Part shown: one piece after another, positions 47,601 to 58,700 of the stretch
Layout: every line of letters starts with the position of its first letter
Position numbering within the stretch: the stretch's first letter is position 1
Assembly (NCBI GenBank): GCA_012845835.1
Contig: JABAKD010000025.1
Coordinates: 22,856,923-22,920,922 of the forward strand
DNA: 64,000 nt
Direction of reading: 5' to 3'
Origin: Undaria pinnatifida
Taxonomy: Eukaryota > Sar > Phaeophyceae > Laminariales > Alariaceae
The notes under the pieces: generated by a model
Told to the model about the DNA's origin: nothing
Database searches by the model: none
What the model saw: only the letters and a program-made list of their open reading frames with translations
Position numbers and translations under genes: made by a program

Positions 47601-50600
47601 GAGGGAGTGGGGTTGGGATGGGTTGGGGGGGAGGTGGGGGGTGTAGCGGCGGGGGGTGTGGCGGCGGGGGGGGGGGGGGCGGGGGGGGAAGGAAGGGCTT
47701 TAGGTGAGGGGTTTGTTATACGTGTGGTGCTAGGTCTAGGCGATGGTGCGGGTGATGGAGAAGAAGGGGGCGTTCGAGGCGGGGGGCGGGGGGGGAACAC
47801 AGCGGCATGGATGGCTCTCGAAAGATAATGAGGTGATATCCTGTGCGTGTAGTGTTTATTAATGTGGCGGATTTCGATATTTGGTGGGTCGTTTGAGTAA
47901 GGGAGAGCAAGGGGGGGGGGGGGGGGGGGGGGGGGGGTTTAGGAGGTTTAGGTCACAAATAATATTCAAATACACTTCGGCTGTGAGATCAAAGATATGT
48001 AGCAGCTTGTTAAAAATCAACAAACAAACTAACGAAGAACGAAGAAGAAATAAACAGAAACAGAACGAAAAAAAGGCCGCAATTACAAAAAAAACGTCAA
48101 GCAAGAAAGGGATTCCGACAAAAAGGAGCAACGAAAAACAAAACATTAAAGGAAGGGTCGTTGAAAGCAATGGAACCTCACCTCCGGGTTGCGGGCCATG
48201 TCGAGGTACTGGCGCATGGTGGCAGGGTCGTTTAGCACCTGGGCCAGCTGAGGGTTGTTTTGCATCACCTGCAAAAACCGGAAAAGAAAAAAAAACGAGG
48301 CAAGACAATAAAAACGGACAATCGAGAATAACAGGACAAGGGGAAAAAACAAAAAACAAACAACAAAAAAATGAATGAACAAAAAGGGAATCGGGGAGGC
48401 GTGTGAAGGGCGGGGGGGTGGTGGTCACAAATTCCGTCCACAACGGGCCTAAGGCAATCGAGCTTTATCATGACAGTTTTTTTTTTCAGAACTGGTACTC
48501 GTATGTATAAAGCAAGCAAGCAAGCAAGCAGCACCAGCTTTACCTTGGGCAGCGCCAACGTCAAGCGACCCACGGCTCCCAGAGACTTGCCTCGTGAAAC
48601 GACAGCCTTATTATGAAAAAAAAAAGAAGAAAAACACACACAACAAGGTGTGTCGACGGTCTCGTGGTCGATCGGTCCGCTCACCTGCTGCATCTGCGGG
48701 TTGCTGAACATGATGTTCCGGAGCATGTCTGGGTTGCTCAGGAGCCCCTGAGAGGCAAACAAACCGAACGAGGACAGCCGAGGCGTGCAGGGTGGGTGGA
48801 AAGGAGGAGTCATTCTCACGTTGCAAGAAAATCGGTTACAAAACGCATACACACAGGCAGTGACAAAAGCAACGCGCCCTCGCGCCCTTCGTCTCGCCCT
48901 GCCACCGCCCGGCGAACTGCGTCGATCATACAGCTCAACTCAAAAAGCAAACCAGTCCAGCCCAACCGCACCCCACCCACCCTAACTCCGCCGTGCCCAA
49001 CCCAACCCAAATCACGGCAAGGAAATACCCCGTCCCCCCATGCACACCCTACCCAACTCCAACCTTCTCCCCCCTCCCATCTCCATGCCCACCTCCATCA
49101 TGGGCGAGTTCATGATGTTCGCCATCATCTCGGGGTTTGACATGAGTTGTTGCTGCATTCGGTTGATGTCCATCCCCCCCGCCCCCATGCCCCCCATCAT
49201 CTCCGCGAACGGGTTGGGTCCCGCGGCCCCACCCGGGCCCCCCGCCCCCCCCGGCGGAGGCGGTACCCCAAACGGGGATGCTGCTGCTGCCGCCGCAGCC
49301 GGGGAAGGGGCGGGAGCGGCGGACGGTGCGGGTGCCGATCGGGCTACCGACCGAACGAGGTGAACGGTGCTGTCCGCTTCCACGGCTGGTTTGGTAGATA
49401 GAGCGTGAGGGGGGGGATGTGGGGGAGGGCTTGATTAGTTAATAGATTAATCGATTGATCGGTTGACTGGTGCTTGATGATTGGTTGAATGGATGCTTGA
49501 TGGCGTGATTGCTGACCCGGCCAAATGAATAGTTGGGCGACTGAATTCACTCACTGTAGCTGGCAAGGGTGCTGTGGTCGTCCTTCATCACGCGACCCTT
49601 GTAGATCAGACGCTGCAGGTCCGGAGTGACGCCCGCTTGCTCCGCAATCTTGAGCTTGAACGCGAGCACCGTCGCCTCAGGGTCCACCTGTCAAGTTTCA
49701 TTTCAATTCACAGCAGAGAAAGAGAGAGACAAACAAAGGTGCCAAAGTTCGCGGCGAATGATATACATATCAGGTATACTGGTATATACCAGCTACGCAC
49801 GGTACGATAGAGCAGAAACAGGTAAGGAATAATAGCACCAATAGTCATATCAATGCTTATGTTAACCCCATCGGGACTGCACCCCCATTCTGAGAACAAT
49901 TCACTGTAAGTTAGAGTTAACTAATCTTGTCTGCGCAAGCCGTGCAGCTCTACAAGGGAGATGGCGCCCAGCGGACTAATGCCGTCGATGGGATACTGGT
50001 TGCGTTTCGAGCGAGAGCTGAAGAGAACATCTTGAGAGAACATTTATACAAATACATGCTGCTGCTGCTGGCGCTGTCTTACAGCCAGAAACATAGACGA
50101 TGCCAGGTATCAACCTCCAGATGTGTTTGCGTTAGAGCCAGAGTCGCACATACACCGATAAGCTAGAGACAAATCGTACGTACTGCTTTGTAGTTCTACA
50201 GTCCGTGGGTATGATCGTAATAATCGTCAGCACAATACTATTGATACACCGCTGCCGTTGGTACAACGGTATGGCACGACGGCTATTAATGGTGACCGCT
50301 ACATGCCGGTAGTCGTACACACTGGCAACATACTGGAACATACTGGCATTATACTATATATACCGGGACAGACTGAGGAGCGCGGCTAAACGGCTAAACC
50401 CCGCTGGCCGCTGACGGTGAGTTTCGACAAGTTCGGTTCTCAAAGTGGTGACATCCAAACACGTCTACCACGGCAGTTTAGGGGTCCGACGCTATACTAT
50501 GAGCTACGACAGCAATTCTCCAAGAAAAAAAAATGCCGTGACGTACGCTTGGTGCTTGCCTTAACGCTGTGTTCATTTTAGTGCGTGTATTGTTCACATT

Positions 50601-53600
50601 GAGCTGGTTTTTCCACCCATCTACATCCCGCACATGCGGATGCTTGCTCACAGTGAGACGAGTGTGGAACACGTCAACACGTCGGCCGTACGTATGTAAA
50701 CGGTGTCCACTATGGGTCATGAGATATACTTGCGACATCTCTTGGTATATCTCCTCTCCTCTCATCTTACTCTTCTCTTCCAGTCATGGGGGACGCGAAG
50801 AGGGTATAAATTTGCCGCGGACAGAAGAGTTTCCGCAAGCATGCCTACCTGGAACATAAGATTAGGAAACCCACGAGGATTTCCAACGAAGGCCCTAGCC
50901 TGCGCCACATTTTCTGTCCATCATAATAACCCTATTTTCCATTTTGATGTATTTTTCCACCCTGTTGATCCTAGTAGTAGCTATTGAAAGCACTAAGGGG
51001 AGCCACCGACCTATATTCTTCATAAAGACGTATGTAAACGCGCGATCGGAGTATCACACACAGCTTGCAAAGACGACGAAATCCTCAATCTCAGTCTATT
51101 CTGAATTTTTAATAACAGGGTTACGAACATACGGTAAGCGAACGGTTCATATTTCCATGCTTGACTTTGTTGCGAGTTTTTTGCGTGCCGTTTCGTACTC
51201 TTGAAGACAGCATCTTTTTCGTTTTTCGACCGGTATTTTGAAAAAAAAACAACGTTTTTCTCGTTTTCTCTGTCTCATGGTCGCAAAACCTCTCTACGTC
51301 GTATATATATCGGACACTGGGTGCGCTGCCGTCGTCGCTGGGTGTTGGGCAGAGATAACGCATTGGTGCGAAGACAACACAACCAATTTGGCTGTACGGT
51401 CTTGTCTGAAAATCTCCCTCACTCACTGACTACGGCTGCTGCAGCCAGTCCTTTTTCAAGGAGCCCGTCCCGCCATCATCTCGTATGCTCGTTCGCCCGT
51501 CATCAAAAACGTCGTCACGGCATAAAACACACCGCCAGTATAGTTCCAGTGCAACGCAAACTTCAAGTGCTTCCAGGGTAGACTAGTCGACGATAAATAG
51601 ATCATAAATATTGACGGCACCAAACAAATGGGATCGATTGGAGTGTCCTGAAGCCTCTGCCGACCCAAAAGAGAAAAACAACGACCGGCAGTTATAGTGT
51701 CCGACAAATCACGACAAACTAAGAGGCCATACAATCAAACCGAGGAGCGGAGCAAGCAGCAAAACAGCCGCCCGGCCGAACGCACCCCGAGTCGCGGCTA
51801 TTGCTGCGTTCACCCAATGTCGCAAATGGGAGCGACCCGAACTGCGTTTCTGGGCTTCCAGAAACACTTTCACGAACACAAGCAAACCGACGACAGCTAC
51901 AAATATCCTGTTGCGCGAGCTCCTAGAGACAGCTTGTACTGCTGCCTATGAAGGCGACCCTCTAACTTGACGGCGCTGAAGCGTCAGACGTATGCCGTCC
52001 ACCAAGGCAAACAACTTGACAGTTACAAATATGACAGTTGTGGATACCAGGTCCCCTTTCCCTTGTTGGTACCGTATCATTGCACAAAAGTTCATGGTCA
52101 CTAGAGGTCCCCCGGACTCCGTTCCGTGCTGACCCACGATGCCGACCCACAACGGTGTCCTCCACGCACCACAAAAGATAAAACCAGTCAGGGACACCGT
52201 CACATTGGCGAGGTCGGCACTGCCCGCACATTTACTTAAATATCCTGCTGCGCAAGGATCTGTCATAGCAAGAGCTCAACCATCGAATCATTCTATCCTC
52301 GATTCACCCGCGTCTGTCTGCAGCAAAACCATCGCATTTACGCTCCACCACCCGCGTCTGTCTGTGCCGGTAGGTGCCTCATATCTCCAACCACACAAAT
52401 ACCGTACTACCGTGTTATACATTATAATACACCACGAAACAGGTATATGCATCGTCACGCCAACATGCATGTATAATACTGCGGTGGCAATTTCTAGCCC
52501 AGCCAGTTCATGGCGTTCATTAGCGTTGCGGCGACAGCAGCTTGTGTTCGTACTGCAGTTGCGAACGACTCGTTTGCTCGTGGGGGGACGTGTGTGCAAG
52601 TGTGCAACGACTACTCGTAGTGTTTCGCAACGTGTCGGAAAAACGGAAATCGTCTGTAACCGTAGTTGGATCGGGGGGGAAACGCGTCTACGACCTCGAT
52701 GTACATGGATCTAAGGGAGGTAGTCTGCCCGGGCAGGGATTGAGATGTCAGAATAGAGGGTGTTTCCGAGATCCAAAGCAGGGAATTCAGTTAATCCTCC
52801 TGAACAAGCCGAGTAGGGTAAGGGCGGCTTTCGCAAAAAACCCAAGACATGAGCGAGGGCTCAAGGGGCAGAACTACATTGTATCGAGGCAGCGGGTGGT
52901 ACGGATGGTATCAAATGAATATGGGAGAAACAATGAAGACGCTCATTCCCCAGCCAGAGGCCTATAAAACTAAGGGCCTCTCATCGGGGAAACGATCGCA
53001 GAAGGTAAGGGAGGGTTGGGAACACTGGCCGCGGGAGGCGATGCCATTGTTTCGACCCACACTATACTGCTGTATAATACCTCGGTGACAATTTCTAGCC
53101 CAGCCAGTTCGTGGCATTCATTAGCGTTGCTGCGGCAGCAGCTCGTGTTCATACTGCAGTTGCGAATGACTCGTTTGCTCGTGGGGGGACGGGTGTGCAA
53201 GTGTGCAACGAATACTCGTAGTGTTTGGCAACATGTCGGAAAAACGGAAATCGTATCGGTAATCGTAGTTGGATCGGGGGGAAAACGCGTCCCGACATTA
53301 CAAAAAACGCCTTATACCTAGAGGGAAGGGGGTTTAGCTCTACTGCCCCCTCCCCCTCTGTTGGGATGGTGAAATGCAGCTAATTCGATGTGAGGGGCCA
53401 GAAGCGGAAGAAAGCAGAAAGCAAAGTGCGTGCACCTTCGTCTGTACCATCACCTGTTTTCCCGTATGTCCGCCTCGCATATCGCTTATCGTACCGGAAT
53501 CGGACTTTACATCGTCCGATCCGATCCGATATATATCGGATTTTGTATCCGACATCGGGTTTTAAGCCCGTATCGAAGCGGATTCGATCACCTTTCCGAT

Positions 53601-54887
53601 AGGCAACAACAGCAAATACCAGGTAGCAACGACCCTTCAGCCGAATCCCATGACGTCTACTGGCACGTCAAGGTATTGCATACGCATGAACACATGCGAT
53701 ACGGCGCGCAAAAAGAAACCCGCCAGAGTGAAGAGGTAAAGACCCAACAGATCTACAAATTGCCCTCCACATGCGGGTTTCATAGCGTGTATCAGTGCGC
53801 AAAATGATTAGTACGGAAAATCGTCCTGTTGACCCTGACAACACCCACGGGAGTCGCCGACCTATATCTTTCATAAGGATCAAACATGTAACACGCGCGG
53901 ACGACCTTCCGTAAATTTTGTGCAACTACTGCTGTATATTAGTGAAACATGGATGTACCACACAGCTTGCAAAGTTGAGTTTCAATCATTCAATCGGTTG
54001 TACTCACAGCTGGCCTTCTTCAATTTGTATAAAATAATCGTACTCGTACTCTTGTGCTGCTGTTGCTGCCCTACCTGGTATGCAAAAATGATAAAACAGT
54101 CAGAACTCGGGTGCCACGTTACCTCACGAGTACTAACGGCCGGTGCGAACTGCCAAATACCGGTGTGGTCGGTACAATGTGATAGCGTTGTTATTTGGAA
54201 ATCCTTCTCGTTGCTGATAGTCGTGCCCCACCGCCGTTGAGTTGTCGTTGCTCTGCTCTTGGCCCTTCTCTCCTTTTCTTTCTGGAGTCCTCTGGACTCC
54301 ACATTTTTCCCTTGTCATTTTGATATTTTGATGCTGGTATTTGGCATTTGCGTGGACATGTGTGTTGACTCTCTTGACCGATACTGCTGCGATGGACAAA
54401 TGGACTGATTGGGGGGTTCCCGGCTCCACAATCGCTGAGCCAAAACAAACACAAACCGTCGGCTGGCTGCTGTTGTATGAGATTCAAATGCAACAGGTTA
54501 GACTACGCCATTTATTGCAATATCGTACCTTCAACACATGGCGTGTACACGAGCTGGTGTACCTGGTATCCGAAGACTCGAAGGACGAGTTCGACAGAGT
54601 TCATTCAACTTCATCGAAACCGGCTGGCAGGCTGGGCAAAACACAAGAAACACTTGATAAAAGAGGGCACGAACAAAAAAAAAGCGAAAACGTAAACTCT
54701 CGGAAAATCTCTTGTAGTGAGAGTACCAGGTACTTGGTAGTGCGTAGCGTGACCATATGTATAAAGCCGACTTTCTCTCTTCAAATACCAAGACAGACCG
54801 CCGACAGCTCATCGAGAGCACACCGCTCACCTGAGCGGTAAACTTCTCCCCGTTGGAGCATCGAACATTCACTGAAACCTCCGGCAT
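41669..54887 (-). CDS. DSK2: Ubiquilin (UBL-STI1-UBA proteasome shuttle), 11 exons
   Basis: Carries ubiquitylated clients to the proteasome. Exons on -: 54887-54831, 49687-49555, 49385-49093, 48747-48685, 48268-48182, 46496-46404, 46066-45918, 45337-45118, 44500-44420, 44045-43802, 42105-41669. All phases fit, giving 1857 nt and 618 aa (human UBQLN1 is 589). The ubiquitin-like domain is at residues 1-80 ([42 protein letters not shown]). The first STI1 region is about 135-242 ([40 protein letters not shown]). NPWA motifs and Met-Pro-Gly repeats follow at 284-350, and the second STI1 is about 352-425 ([28 protein letters not shown]). An Ala-rich linker leads to the C-terminal UBA, 572-618 ([26 protein letters not shown]). 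Intron 1 is 5.1 kb. The last acceptor is a CAGCAG tandem, so one alanine may be optional. Confidence 0.92.
42173..42275 (+). repeat. Dispersed repeat family C
   Basis: About 90 bases in the last ubiquilin intron, including ACACAAAAACCTATA, CACCTGTTT and CCAACCACATTTG, recur at about 60205-60290 in a p47-like intron (ACACAAAAACCTATACATGT, CCAACCATATTTGG). Non-coding. Confidence 0.5.
43478..43690. repeat. GATAC/GATAT simple-repeat patches
   Basis: Imperfect runs of ACGATACGATATGATC and ATGATATGATATGATACG lie in the last ubiquilin intron. Confidence 0.6.
44781..44930 (-). repeat. Repeated exon-end copy inside a ubiquilin intron
   Basis: On -, CCCATGGTGCAGCAG followed by GTACGG copies the 3' end and donor of exon 8 (CCCATGGTGCAGCAG|GTGCGT at 45118) about 340 bases downstream. 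Preceding AG at CTCGAG, a 30-nt in-frame microexon ([10 protein letters not shown]) would be possible. Three degenerate units with CACCATG and AT runs follow. Family alignment favours direct splicing of exon 8 to the exon at 44500. Confidence 0.4.
45360..47940. repeat. Poly-G tracts in ubiquilin introns
   Basis: Runs of 9 to over 20 G on + occur near 45371, 45697, 46137, 46200, 47311, 47418, 47439, 47667 and 47910. All are on the strand opposite the transcript, so the pre-mRNA carries C-runs. They may form G-quadruplexes on the template strand. A degenerate GGTAGC repeat lies at 45430-45640. Confidence 0.7.
52470..53291. repeat. Pair of about 220-bp direct repeats in ubiquilin intron 1
   Basis: Copies at 52470-52688 and 53071-53291 share TGTATAATAC at the start, then TTTCTAGCCCAGCCAGTTC, ACTCGTTTGCTCGTGGGGGG and GTCGGAAAAACGGAAATCG, ending in CGCGTC. 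Identity is high. The 382 bases between them have no coding capacity. The repeats do not end in CA, and no primer site or purine tract is evident, so LTR status is unproven. Confidence 0.65.
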
Positions 54888-55793
54888 GACTCTCTCTCTC
54901 TCGCTCGCTCTTGAACCTTGCTTGCACCTGGTCTGCTTGTTCCCGAGAGGTCGCAGCGACAGCGAGAGAGCTGATTGCTGTGTACTGCTGTCGTCGATCG
55001 GCCTGTCTGTCTCTCGCTGCTGTAAGTTTCGGAGCGAGCGAACAGAACGTCGTCGTCGTCGGTGTTGTCGTCAGTAAGAGGAAGGGACAACCTCGCGAGG
55101 TGGTGGCGTAGGGGGAGGGAGAGGGGGGACTGATGCGGCGAAAAGCTTTGCCGAGAAGATCGACAGACCTGCTCGTTCTGCTGAGAGATGCGCTGCAACT
55201 ACTGACTCCCTTATGTTACAAAAGTATGACAAGAAGTCTCCGGAAAAGGCAACCCTCCGCTTTGGTCGAGAGAGCAGTCTACTTACCTTGCTCCGATTCG
55301 CTCCCTGGTACCACGTGTGTGCCGACAGTAGAAGAACAATGTGTTCTAGGTTGTTGGTGTGTTGGAAGGGCGGGATCGATCTTCGGAATTGAGCGCAACC
55401 GTCGATACCGAGGAGACTTGGACAGGACCTCGGAAAGTGCTTCAAGGGCGGTATCGATGCCAAAACTCGGAAAGTCCAGGAAAGCACGTAGATCTCTGAA
55501 GAACGAATTGATCTCCCCGTTTTTCCATATAAACAACGCCTCGAAAATGTCGAAACCTTCCGCATCGATCTCTCGAAAATCAGAAGATCACGGACCAGCT
55601 GCAGGACTCTGTCTGTGTGGTGTGTAGTGCCAACCCAGACGCAGCCTGACGCCACTCTCCCTGAGACAGAAACACGGACAGAAGACGTACACACTTTTTT
55701 AAGGGGCGCTTTGAGCGGCAGATCGGAGCGACTGCAGCAGTACCGCCGTGCTTATATTTTTCTCAGTTTTTGGTGTTCTCCCCGGCTAAGATT
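54888..55793. promoter_or_regulatory. Shared divergent promoter region, ubiquilin / p47-like
   Basis: These 906 bases separate the start codons of two head-to-head genes and must hold both 5' untranslated regions and probably both promoters. CT-repeats lie directly upstream of the ubiquilin ATG (TCTCTCTCTCTC near 54890). No TATA box could be assigned with confidence. Open frames on both strands (e.g. 55071-55694 on -) have no recognisable domain. Confidence 0.55.
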
Positions 55794-58700
55794 ATGGCAA
55801 ACTTCGCTACCTTGGAGAGCTTGAAGAAGGGCGACGAGGAGAAGGAGAAGGGTAACGCGTACTATGCTGGAGGAGCGAGGGGTGCTGGCCATGGCGGGAG
55901 GTAAACGTCGACGCAGAAAACCTGATTTATTTCCAAGCGTCGTGCTGCTGGTGTTGGTTTACTCGAGTACTACACACGTACCTGGTATGGCATTTATGCC
56001 TTGTTTCTCGAGGTATTCGAGGTATATGTAGGGCTACAGTATATGTACGAGTACTAGACTAGTCTAGTCTAATACAAATAATATGGACTACTTGCAAGTA
56101 ATCGTAATTCTACTCGTGCTGTACGAAGTAGACGACGTTAGACTACGATGAAGACGTTCGGCATGCTGTTTGCAACAGAGAGTGCTGCGTGTTGTGCGTA
56201 CTTGGATGTGGGTGCGGAAGCTGCCTGCCTCTTTTTTCCAATGCATCTGGTGTTTCTGGTTGCTGCCTCGTGTATTCATAGACCCTGAGCGTGTACAGCA
56301 GTATACGAACGAGAGTACTGGCAGACGAGTACTGCAGTACCTACGAAGAGCAAGGTGGAAGCCGCGCGCTCGCCCTTCCCGCTTCTCATCTACGAGAGTT
56401 TGCTTTGTCTTCATGCAGCCTCAACTACTTGTATCAATATCAAGGACCCTGCCTGCCGCAGCGATGCGCAAGGTTAGGGTTCACCCATGTCAAAATAGAA
56501 AATACGTGACGATTTGTACGTGCTGCATCGGCCACACGAAGCAGCCCGGGCTGCCTGCCCGGGGGTATGATACATACACCGGTGTGCGCCCGAACCTCAA
56601 CGTAAGGATACGTACCGCAAGACACCGCTGCACGCTCTTGGTATGTACCAGGCACTGCTGTAATCGCTTGATTCATACGATCGTGCGTCGTCGTCGCTTG
56701 CTTGGTCGCTATGTACTGCGTTGTGTGCGTAGTTGTAGCCGTGCGAAAGAGCACAAGAGCAACGCAGCGGACAGGCTGTCAAATGATACCTGGTCCGCGG
56801 TATGGTATGGTACTACAGGAAAGCAACGAATCGGACGAATCCCGCAAAAAGCCATCATGTTAAGAGATGCCCCTCGCACCCGTTTACCCGCCACAACTTC
56901 AACTTTTTTTTTTTTTTTTTTTTACATCCTCCGGCGGATGGGGAAAAATATAGCTTTAGCTCACCACACTTTCGCGTATTTTCATACTCGTACGCGTCGT
57001 GTGTCGATTTAACTCAGTTGATTTCGCAGCCCAACGCTAGCTGGCGCACCCTTCGAGTCCCATTGTAGGTATAGCGTAAGCTGTCCCTATCAGTGGTCTT
57101 CGTTACAACCCCACGACTTCAACATATGGACGGAGTCGCGCTCTCGGGGTTGGTGAATCGAACGGCTGTGTGCTGCTTGTGAGCTTTCGTCGCGTTATGA
57201 TTTGTGTATGCATCACCAGAGATTCATAGCTGAGATCGACAGTCTCTTCGTGACTCATCTTTGCAAGTGCGCATGATGCTTGGATGGCGCGTTCTACCGG
57301 AAACTCTACTACGCAGTATAAACGCCTCGAGCCTGCTGATATCGTTAGTACCTGTATGCTTTATCGCACTGTAGTCGTAGGGCCCTGCAGTCCGACAGAA
57401 GCAGCCCGTGTACCCGGCAGCATGTATGATGTGATACTCTTTAGAGCCCTTCCGGTACGCGCTGCTGTTGCTGAAATATATATCGGGTATCCAGTACAGC
57501 ATGACACGGACATCGCGTTCGACAGCATTAGTGTTTGCCCCGCGCTCTGCAGTACTGGACCCTGTTTAGTGCCGGTACGTGCACAGAGCGTTCACCGGCA
57601 CTAAACCGGGCACCCGGCACTACTGCGAATAGTGCCAAGACGGCACTATTGAGGACTGGTCAATCCCTCATTAGTGCCGGTACTGGCACTAATGAGGTTG
57701 TGTTCGATTTATGGTGTAGCGCCCACGCTTGCGGGGTCAACAGAGAACGAAATGGATCGATACTACTGCTGTTGAGTGAAGTTCCAGCGTGGGCGTGGGC
57801 AGACTTTTTTTCCTGCGACACGTGTGGTTCCAACCTGTGGAGCCCACAAGAGTGTGTTGTAAAATGAGATACAGTAGTTGCATTTCGGGCTACAGCCTCA
57901 CCAGGACTAGTCGACGGCGAAAGTAAGAGCGTCATGCACCCGAGTAAGCTGTGACGGCACAAACTGCTTGTAAAGCACGCGTTCGTACAAACTAAATCCC
58001 ACTCCTCGTTGCCCACTTCGATGTTGCAGAATGAATCTGAAGAAAAAAAATTACTCCAAAAAGCGCGCCAAAGACAACAATAAAACACACTACAACTACA
58101 GCCCCCGCCCTCACTTCGTCGGGACAAATTCTCTCCTGTCTGCCTGGCGCACCCGCTTCGATATTGCAAGAAAAAGAAAAGAAAAAAACAAGCACGACAG
58201 GCAGCGCACCGCAAAAAATAAAACAACCATTACTTCTTACTCCCCCCATCCGTGGCCTTCGGGCGTTTAGATTGTGCCCTCCCAGCGCTGTTTGCTGCTG
58301 GCGCTTTGCGCTTGCCGGCCTTGGCGACGCACGCGCTGCAGATGCGGTGATTTTCGTTGTCATCATCAACCACGCTGCCGCAAATGCCGTGCAGCCCCCC
58401 GCCACATCCTCCCTGGCAGCCGTGGCCATGAGGGTCTTGCGGCGTTGTGTCTGGTTGAGCGCACAGTTCACCTTCCGCACATGGCATGGTACGCCCCTGC
58501 GTAGAGCGTTTCGGGTCTGCAGCAGCACGTATACCCTTTTTTTGTGTGTGGAGTCTGTCTTCTGCCTGGTTGTGTGTGTTCGCGCGCGCGGGGTAACCGG
58601 CACTATTGGGGGTGACAGCGGCGCCGAACCGGAACTATAGCGGGCAAGCTCTCAATAGTGCCGGTCTGGCACTATTGAGAGCTCCGCCTGTGTCCAGAGG

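Noticed and set aside
51456-52266. Hydrophobic open frames on - inside ubiquilin intron 1
   Set aside because: They read like membrane segments, but no family is recognisable and the pieces do not join by clear splice sites.
55071-55694. Open frames on both strands between ubiquilin and the p47-like gene
   Set aside because: No recognisable family and overlapping frames on both strands; more likely untranslated or promoter DNA.
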